A stretch of DNA of 8,875 bases from UBA9647 sp049522195. GTDB lineage: Bacteria; Bacteroidota; Ignavibacteria; UBA10030. The notes under the pieces are model-generated. The model was not told where the DNA came from. It ran no database searches and saw only the letters and a list, made by a program, of their open reading frames with translations. Location: the NCBI GenBank assembly GCA_049522195.1, contig JBEKOB010000122.1, forward strand, positions 1 to 8,875, given 5' to 3'. Below, in pieces: positions 5,068-8,875 of the stretch. The first letter of the stretch is position 1. Each line of letters starts with the position of its first letter. The translations under genes and the position numbers were made by a program.

Positions 5068-5646
5068 ATGGGGAGAAGAGGCCGCTCTATGTTTGGCGGA
5101 GAAGGCCACGTCTTCTTTCTCACCACGACGGTGGTAGAGTTTGCGAAGATCTTTGCCTGCGGGCCGCAATACTATGATATCCTCGTCAATTCTCTCGGTT
5201 TCGTGCTGAAAGAACACCGTGCGTTGCTCAGAGCATACGTGTTCATGCCCAGCCACGTTCATCTCGTGATCGAAATGCCCGCCGGGGAGCGCATCTCAGA
5301 TTTGATGAGGGACTTCAAGAAATTTACTTCAACAAAAGTCCGGCAACAGCTTCAACGAGAAGAGAGAAGCGAGTTTCTTCAAGTGCTTCGGTGGAATGCG
5401 GGCGGGAAGAAGAATCAGGTTTTCAAGCTTTGGATGGACAGATTTGACGACGTGGTGATTCACGACGACGAGATGATGGCTGTCAAGATCGATTATATCC
5501 ACAACAATCCGGTGAAAGCCGGACTCGTTGCTACGGCGGAAGAGTGGAACTATTCAAGCGCGCGCGATTACCTGGGGATGGGTCACGGCCCCCTGCCGGT
5601 CGCCACAGATTGGTTCACGTCAAGAGAAGAACTGGCAAAGGGATAA
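5068..5646 (+). CDS. REP-associated tyrosine transposase (RAYT, TnpA_REP-like, Y1/HUH superfamily)
   Basis: This 192-residue protein carries the marks of the IS200-like Y1 transposases in the RAYT branch. The HUH metal-binding motif is H63-V-H65 in YVFMPSHVHLVIEM, and the nucleophile Tyr143 lies in DYIHNNPVKAGLV, the RAYT signature. LMRDFKKFTS and FKLWMDRFDD between them are also typical. Family knowledge: these enzymes nick single-stranded REP hairpins through a 5'-phosphotyrosine link and are thought to spread them; most are single-copy and domesticated. All key residues are intact, so it may be active. REP palindromes flank it 29 bp upstream and 10 bp downstream, which makes them its likely substrates. 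The ribosome binding site is weak, and another nearby in-frame start, such as Met8, is possible. Confidence 0.93.
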   Translation: MGRRGRSMFGGEGHVFFLTTTVVEFAKIFACGPQYYDILVNSLGFVLKEHRALLRAYVFMPSHVHLVIEMPAGERISDLMRDFKKFTSTKVRQQLQREERSEFLQVLRWNAGGKKNQVFKLWMDRFDDVVIHDDEMMAVKIDYIHNNPVKAGLVATAEEWNYSSARDYLGMGHGPLPVATDWFTSREELAKG

Positions 5647-5656
5647 GCCTCATGCT

Positions 5657-5682
5657 GGTGTCAGGAGCGAACTCCTGACACC
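5657..5682. repeat. REP palindrome, copy D (right flank, compensated stem)
   Basis: GGTGTCAGGAG, loop CGAA, CTCCTGACACC: a perfect 11-bp stem. Relative to copies A-C the base pair next to the loop is swapped on both arms (C/G to G/C). Read on the minus strand its loop is TTCG, close to TTTC, so it may be inverted relative to copy C. It begins 10 bp after the transposase stop codon. Confidence 0.85.
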
Positions 5683-5704
5683 GGAGTTAATGAAGAAGCA
5701 ACTC

Positions 5705-5713
5705 AAAAGGAGG
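5705..5713 (+). promoter_or_regulatory. Strong ribosome binding site for the DUF805 gene
   Basis: AAAAGGAGG lies eight bases before the ATG at 5722 and supports that start. Confidence 0.7.
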
Positions 5714-5721
5714 ATACGACT

Positions 5722-6072
5722 ATGGAATGGTATCTAAGAGTTGTGAAAGATAACTATGCAAACTTCGACGGACGAGCAAGACGGCAAGAATACTGGATGT
5801 TCGTTCTGTTCAATATTCTCTTTGCGGTCGCTGCATACATTGTTGATCTCATTCTTGGCACATTCCCGCTGCTCTATGTGGTTTACATCCTGGCGATAAT
5901 TGTTCCGGGCATTGCAGTCACTGTGAGAAGGCTACATGATGTCGGAAAGAGTGGATGGTGGTATTTCATTTGCCTGATTCCGATTATTGGCGGTATCTGG
6001 CTCTTAGTGCTTCTATGCACTGACGGAACTCCGGGTGCAAATAACTACGGACCATCGCCCAAAGCTGCTTAG
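5722..6072 (+). CDS. DUF805 family inner-membrane protein
   Basis: The 116 residues match DUF805 (relatives of E. coli YhaH/YhaI) over the whole length. The N-terminus is amphipathic (WYLRVVKDNYANFDGRARRQEYWMF), with the family's GRARRxEYW motif at 17-25. Hydrophobic helices follow at about 26-45, 49-67 and 81-98. Between the second and third lies RRLHDVGKSGWW (69-80), the family's most conserved motif. The C-terminus ends with DGTPGANNYGP, the usual DUF805 tail. It is an inner-membrane protein of unknown function; isolated members are common in accessory regions. It follows REP copy D and stands about 95 bp before the acetyltransferase gene. Confidence 0.93.
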   Translation: MEWYLRVVKDNYANFDGRARRQEYWMFVLFNILFAVAAYIVDLILGTFPLLYVVYILAIIVPGIAVTVRRLHDVGKSGWWYFICLIPIIGGIWLLVLLCTDGTPGANNYGPSPKAA

Positions 6073-6129
6073 TGCAATCGCTCAAGCGGTCGCACTGACC
6101 CCGACAAGATTCTTCCTGACATGATGACA

Positions 6130-6151
6130 CGCCGGCGGTTAACTCCCGGCG
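6130..6151. repeat. Hairpin CGCCGG / CCGGCG before the acetyltransferase
   Basis: CGCCGG (6130-6135) pairs with CCGGCG (6146-6151) around a ten-base loop. It ends one base before the Shine-Dalgarno AAGG (6153-6156) of the next gene. It could affect translation or be a degenerate repeat; it has no T-tract, so it is not a clear terminator. Confidence 0.4.
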
Positions 6152-6166
6152 CAAGGTAGCACAGAC

Positions 6167-6712
6167 ATGACTATGGAATACCTCATCCGTAAAGCCACGT
6201 TGAATGATTGCCCGACAATTGAAAAACTCATTGCTTTGTCTGCACGAGAATTGAGCGCTCAAGATTATACTTCCGAACAAATTGAGGGGGCGCTGAAAGG
6301 AGCATTTGGAATAGACACGCAACTTATCAGGGACGGGACGTACTTTGTCGTTGAAGCCGGGGATGCAATGATGGGCTGTGGAGGATGGAGCAAAAGGAAG
6401 ACTCTTTTTGGGGGTGATAGAAGAGAGGCTCGTGATTCTGGTGAATTGAATCCCGAAACAGATCGAGCAAAAATCCGCGCTTTTTTTGTTCACCCAAAAT
6501 GGGCAAGAAAAGGAATTGGAAGAGCGATACTTAAGCGGTGCGAAGCTGAAGCGAGATTGTCCGGATTTCGTTCTCTGGAATTGATGGCGACTTTGCCTGG
6601 AGTGCGGCTATACTTGGCGTGTGGTTTCGTTGCGTCAGAACGAATTCAATACAGGTTGCCGTCCGGGATTCTCATCGACTTTGTTCCGATGAGGAAGGTC
6701 TTAGCCGTCTAA
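6167..6712 (+). CDS. GNAT family N-acetyltransferase
   Basis: The protein has 181 residues. It opens with YLIRKATLNDCPTIEKLIALSARE, the usual first strand and helix of GNAT enzymes. Acetyl-CoA-binding motif A is IRAFFVHPKWARKGIGRAILKRCEAEAR, with the pyrophosphate-binding loop R114-K-G-I-G-R119. It is followed by SLELMATLPGVRLYLACGF, the motif B region of the fold. Such enzymes transfer acetyl from acetyl-CoA to an amine; the acceptor (small molecule, antibiotic or protein) cannot be told from sequence. The start at 6167 is supported by AAGG at 6153-6156. It is cytoplasmic. The stop codon overlaps GTCTAAC, a match to the loose attC R'' consensus, but no partner box follows. Confidence 0.92.
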   Translation: MTMEYLIRKATLNDCPTIEKLIALSARELSAQDYTSEQIEGALKGAFGIDTQLIRDGTYFVVEAGDAMMGCGGWSKRKTLFGGDRREARDSGELNPETDRAKIRAFFVHPKWARKGIGRAILKRCEAEARLSGFRSLELMATLPGVRLYLACGFVASERIQYRLPSGILIDFVPMRKVLAV

Positions 6713-6740
6713 CAGTCAACTCACTATAGCTTAACTTCAT

Positions 6741-6769
6741 GCCGCCAGCGTGCTCAATGATACGGCGGC
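6741..6769. repeat. Inverted repeat GCCGCC / GGCGGC between acetyltransferase and dehydrogenase genes
   Basis: GCCGCC (6741-6746) and GGCGGC (6764-6769) can pair over a 17-base loop. No T-tract follows. The role is unknown and the arms are short. Confidence 0.3.
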
Positions 6770-6786
6770 GACACTAAATTCTGAAG

Positions 6787-7662
6787 GTGCAGGACTTGGA
6801 CATCACACAGACCCAAAACGGTCACATGACCGGCAAGCGAGTTATCATTACTGGTCCGACCTCGGGATTCGGTAAGGAGATCGCCGCTCAACTCGCGGCG
6901 CTGGGTGCGGAGATCATACTTGCCTGCCGCGACCTGGGACGCGGCGAACAAACAGCTAACGAAATTGCGCGCAGAACAGGTGCGAAGAATTGCGTGGTGA
7001 TGCACATTGATACTTCCAGTCAGCAGTCCATACGTGATTTTGTGCAGCGGTACCGCGAACACTATCCCCGCCTCGACGTGCTCGTCAATAATGCTGGCAT
7101 CCATCGATCCCGGCGACAGACGAGCGTCGACGGCATAGAACTTACGTTTGCAACCAACGTGCTTGGCTATCACGTCCTGACGCGGGAACTGCTCGACCTT
7201 CTTCGGGCCAGCGCGCCGGCACGGATCGTCAACGTGGCTTCTAACTTTGCGAGTGATCTTGATCTCGCTGATCTTCAGTTCGAACGCCGGGTTTATGAAG
7301 GGCGAAAAGCTTATGCGCAGTCCAAGGCCTGCAATCGACTGCTCACCTGGGCTCTCGCGCGACGGCTCGAAGGAACCGGCGTTACCGCTAATGCCATGGC
7401 ACCCGGTTTGGTCGTGCAGACGGGGCTGTACCGCGACGCACTCTTATCGTCCCGACTCATCATGCGTTTCCTGAGCCTTTTCATAGGGCGCACCATTACT
7501 CAAGGCGCCGACACCGCCATTTGGTTGGCGAGCGGCCCGGAAGTGGAAGGTGTCAGCGGCCGGTTCTTTGACCAACGGCAGGAGGTGCCCTGCAAATTCA
7601 GAAATGAGGAAAGTGAAGGGAAGTTGTGGAGCATCTGTGAAGGATTGACCGGATCAACCTAA
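6787..7662 (+). CDS. Short-chain dehydrogenase/reductase (SDR), retinol-dehydrogenase-like
   Basis: From the GTG at 6787 the protein has 291 residues; an internal ATG at 6826 (MTGKRVIITG) is an equally good start, as neither has a clear ribosome binding site. Classical SDR motifs are in order: TGPTSGFG (22-29) for NAD(P) binding, NNAG (101-104), NVASNFAS with catalytic Ser152, and Y176-AQSK180 in the active site. The spacing and the ACRDLGRGE segment after beta-2 (Arg in this position favours NADP) resemble the retinol dehydrogenase/protochlorophyllide reductase-like branch. It should be a cytoplasmic NAD(P)H-dependent oxidoreductase of unknown substrate. The cupin gene follows 33 bp after the stop. 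Confidence 0.92.
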   Translation: MQDLDITQTQNGHMTGKRVIITGPTSGFGKEIAAQLAALGAEIILACRDLGRGEQTANEIARRTGAKNCVVMHIDTSSQQSIRDFVQRYREHYPRLDVLVNNAGIHRSRRQTSVDGIELTFATNVLGYHVLTRELLDLLRASAPARIVNVASNFASDLDLADLQFERRVYEGRKAYAQSKACNRLLTWALARRLEGTGVTANAMAPGLVVQTGLYRDALLSSRLIMRFLSLFIGRTITQGADTAIWLASGPEVEGVSGRFFDQRQEVPCKFRNEESEGKLWSICEGLTGST

Positions 7663-7695
7663 GCAACCTACATCACAAATTGGAACGTCAAGACA

Positions 7696-8046
7696 ATGAC
7701 TCAGCATAGCATTCCTTTTCAGGTAATTGATTGGACCGGGATCGAAAAAATCGAGCACCCGGGACAAAAGGGTTCAGCGTATTGGAAAACGCTTCAGCTT
7801 CCAGGGCTGAGAATTCGGATAGTGACCTATTCTCAGGGATATCTGGCTGATCACTGGTGTCAGAAGGGGCATATCGTTCACTGCCTTGAAGGAGAGCTCA
7901 TCACTGAGCAGGAAAACGGAGAAAGGTATTTGCTGAAGGAAGGGATGACGTATGTTGTGTCGGACAACCTGAGTTCACATCGTTCTTATGCAGAGCGGGA
8001 AGTAAAGCTTTTGATTATTGATGGCGATTTCTTGATGCAAAAGTGA
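7696..8046 (+). CDS. DHCW-motif cupin fold protein
   Basis: The 116 residues form a single small cupin barrel. The segment YLADHWCQKGHIVHCLEGELITEQENGE carries D52-H53-W54-C55 and then H59 and H62, with LEGE and LLKEGMTYVVSDNLSSHRS continuing the cupin motifs 1 and 2. I recall this ADHWCxKGHIV-CLEGE pattern from the database family called DHCW-motif cupins, though here the order reads D-H-W-C. His53, His59, His62 and the His in SSHRS could hold a metal ion, by analogy with other cupins; no enzymatic role is established to my knowledge. It is cytoplasmic. It lies 33 bp after the dehydrogenase and 43 bp before the hydrolase, all in one direction. Confidence 0.88.
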   Translation: MTQHSIPFQVIDWTGIEKIEHPGQKGSAYWKTLQLPGLRIRIVTYSQGYLADHWCQKGHIVHCLEGELITEQENGERYLLKEGMTYVVSDNLSSHRSYAEREVKLLIIDGDFLMQK

Positions 8047-8089
8047 AACTAGCAGATCCATCTGCAAGGTAACCAACTCGGATTTGGTT

Positions 8090-8656
8090 ATGCCAGGACT
8101 TCCGAAAAATACTGCGCTTATCTTGATCGATCTCCAGAAGGCGATCGACGATCCCTCTTGGGGAGTTCGTAACAACCCTCAAGCTGAGTCAAACGTAGGC
8201 CGGTTGCTTGCACACTGGCGGGCAAAGGACATGCCCATCATCCATGTCCGTCACGTTTCTCGGTCCCCGGAATCCACCTATCGGGATGGTCAAGCTGGAG
8301 TGGAGTTCAAGGATGTTGCGTTTCCTTCTGCGGGAGAGGTCGTACTCACAAAGCATGTTTGCACTGCGTTCATCGGGACCGACCTGGAGGCGAGATTGCG
8401 TGGATCGGGCTGTGAGGATGTGGTGATTGCTGGGGTCATCACCAATAATTCTGTGGAGGCGACCGCGAGGGTTTCCGGCGATCTCGGATTCCGGACGATC
8501 GTGGTGTCTGATGCGACATTCACATTTGGCCGAAAAGACTTCGATGGACGCAACCACACAGCCGAGGAAGTGCATGCGATGTCCCTGGGGAATCTCGAAG
8601 GGGAGTATGCTCGCATTTATACAACGGATCAGGTGTTGGATATGGCGGGTGCGTGA
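8090..8656 (+). CDS. Isochorismatase-like (cysteine hydrolase superfamily) protein with Ser in place of the nucleophilic Cys
   Basis: The ATG at 8090 gives 188 residues; a TTG two codons earlier (8084) is possible, but CGGA at 8079-8082 suits the ATG. The isochorismatase-like fold is clear: LILIDLQKA with Asp14, Lys88 in VVLTKHVCTAF, and VIAGVITNNSVEATARVSGDLGF with the cis-peptide-type VIT segment. In cysteine hydrolases the residue after TNN is the nucleophilic Cys; here it is Ser121. I recall a subfamily with this NNSVEAT pattern, so it is probably not a damaged copy. Activity on isochorismate, nicotinamide or another amide cannot be stated. The C-terminal HTAEEVHAMSLGNLEGEYARI is typical of that subfamily. 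Confidence 0.9.
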   Translation: MPGLPKNTALILIDLQKAIDDPSWGVRNNPQAESNVGRLLAHWRAKDMPIIHVRHVSRSPESTYRDGQAGVEFKDVAFPSAGEVVLTKHVCTAFIGTDLEARLRGSGCEDVVIAGVITNNSVEATARVSGDLGFRTIVVSDATFTFGRKDFDGRNHTAEEVHAMSLGNLEGEYARIYTTDQVLDMAGA

Positions 8657-8700
8657 CAAGCGGGAATCCGTTGACCCGACGCACAACAACTGGAGAGCAC

Positions 8701-8875
8701 ATGCCTACATACACACTCCCGCGCCAGAATTGGCAAGGGGTCAAGGGCACTCTCTTTAAGGTCCTTGCTCTTGTCGCGCTGGCGGCAATTGGACCGCTCG
8801 CAATGGTATATGCGATGGCTCCTACTATGTTCATCTTTCTGCTCGTGGCGTATGCGGTCGTTGTCGCTATTGCGA
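8701..8875 (+). CDS. Hypothetical membrane protein (3' truncated by window edge)
   Basis: The reading frame opens with ATG at 8701 after GGAG (8692-8695) and runs off the window; 58 residues are visible. After a polar start (MPTYTLPRQNWQGVKGTLFK) come two hydrophobic stretches, about residues 20-37 and 40-58, separated by very few residues, so a multi-pass or hairpin membrane protein is likely. No family is recognised. It starts 44 bp after the isochorismatase-like gene in the same direction. Confidence 0.65.
   Translation, partial: MPTYTLPRQNWQGVKGTLFKVLALVALAAIGPLAMVYAMAPTMFIFLLVAYAVVVAIA

Larger units (their letters stand above)
5019..5682 (+). mobile_element. RAYT gene plus flanking REP palindromes (REPtron-like unit)
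   Basis: The unit runs from REP copy C through the transposase gene to REP copy D. Gene and hairpins are tightly packed, as in described RAYT loci. No target-site duplication or IS200/IS605 tnpB partner is present. The outer boundary of any mobile unit cannot be fixed from one sequence. Confidence 0.75.

Noticed and set aside
5019..5682. IS200/IS605-type insertion sequence
   Set aside because: The protein has the RAYT signature (YIHNNPVKAGLV) and typical REP flanks, and there is no tnpB or IS end structure; a RAYT locus is the better reading.
6113..6130. CCTGACA-like stretch before the GNAT gene as a decayed REP
   Set aside because: Only one short arm-like piece is present and no pairing partner is found.
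5984..6493. Long open frame of 169 codons on the minus strand
   Set aside because: It lies opposite the DUF805 end and the GNAT gene, both of which show clear family motifs; its translation is low-complexity and unrecognisable.
6707..6713. GTCTAAC overlapping the GNAT stop codon as an attC left core
   Set aside because: It fits RYYYAAC, but no GTTRRRY box or attC-like fold follows before the next gene; the loose consensus is expected by chance several times in this length.
6741..6769. GCCGCC/GGCGGC inverted repeat as a Rho-independent terminator
   Set aside because: The loop is 17 bases and no run of T follows on either side.

Overview
The window looks like a stretch of accessory chromosome from an environmental, probably uncultured bacterium of medium G+C content. 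All supported genes lie on the + strand. They are mostly short (50 to about 290 residues), unrelated single-function genes, each with its own Shine-Dalgarno-like sequence. The gene set (DinB-like, DUF805, DUF1579-like, GNAT, SET, cupin, isochorismatase-like) would fit a Bacteroidota/Ignavibacteria-type or Acidobacteria-type genome, but nothing seen fixes the phylum. There is no rRNA, tRNA, CRISPR or phage structural gene.

Layout. 1-664: 3' part of a zinc-independent quinone oxidoreductase/alcohol dehydrogenase. 731-1537: two A+T-richer small genes, an unrecognised 151-residue protein and a 64-residue double-CxxC zinc-ribbon protein, separated by an imperfect palindromic repeat. 1538-2229: mostly non-coding and full of imperfect palindromes, with one 50-residue gene (1795-1947) resembling the arm-type DNA-binding segment of tyrosine integrases. 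It is bracketed by integron attC-like half-sites (GTTAGGC before, GCCTAAC after). 2230-3245: a DinB-like protein and a small three-helix membrane protein. 3393-4418: a probable two-gene unit, an isoprenylcysteine-methyltransferase-like membrane enzyme followed 21 bp later by a SET-domain protein methyltransferase. 4488-5003: a secreted DUF1579-like protein. 5068-5646: a REP-associated tyrosine transposase (RAYT, HUH/Y1 superfamily). 5722-6712: DUF805 membrane protein and GNAT acetyltransferase. 6787-8656: short-chain dehydrogenase, DHCW-type cupin and isochorismatase-like hydrolase, closely spaced and possibly co-transcribed. 8701-end: start of an unrecognised membrane protein.

The most coherent system is the RAYT with its palindromes. 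Hairpins built on GTCAGGAC/GTCCTGAC sit immediately on both sides of the transposase gene, and further copies lie at 2796-2820 and 3287-3311 (identical to each other over 25 bases). A longer variant with a nested hairpin lies at 2047-2097. The copy at 5657-5682 changes both arms of the stem in step (GGAG/CTCC instead of GGAC/GTCC), so the hairpin itself appears to be conserved. Four of the five copies lie shortly after a stop codon. A second, less certain theme is cassette-like architecture: attC-like half-sites and a 19-base repeat upstream of two genes suggest that part of the region was assembled from integron-type cassettes, but no complete attC site was found.
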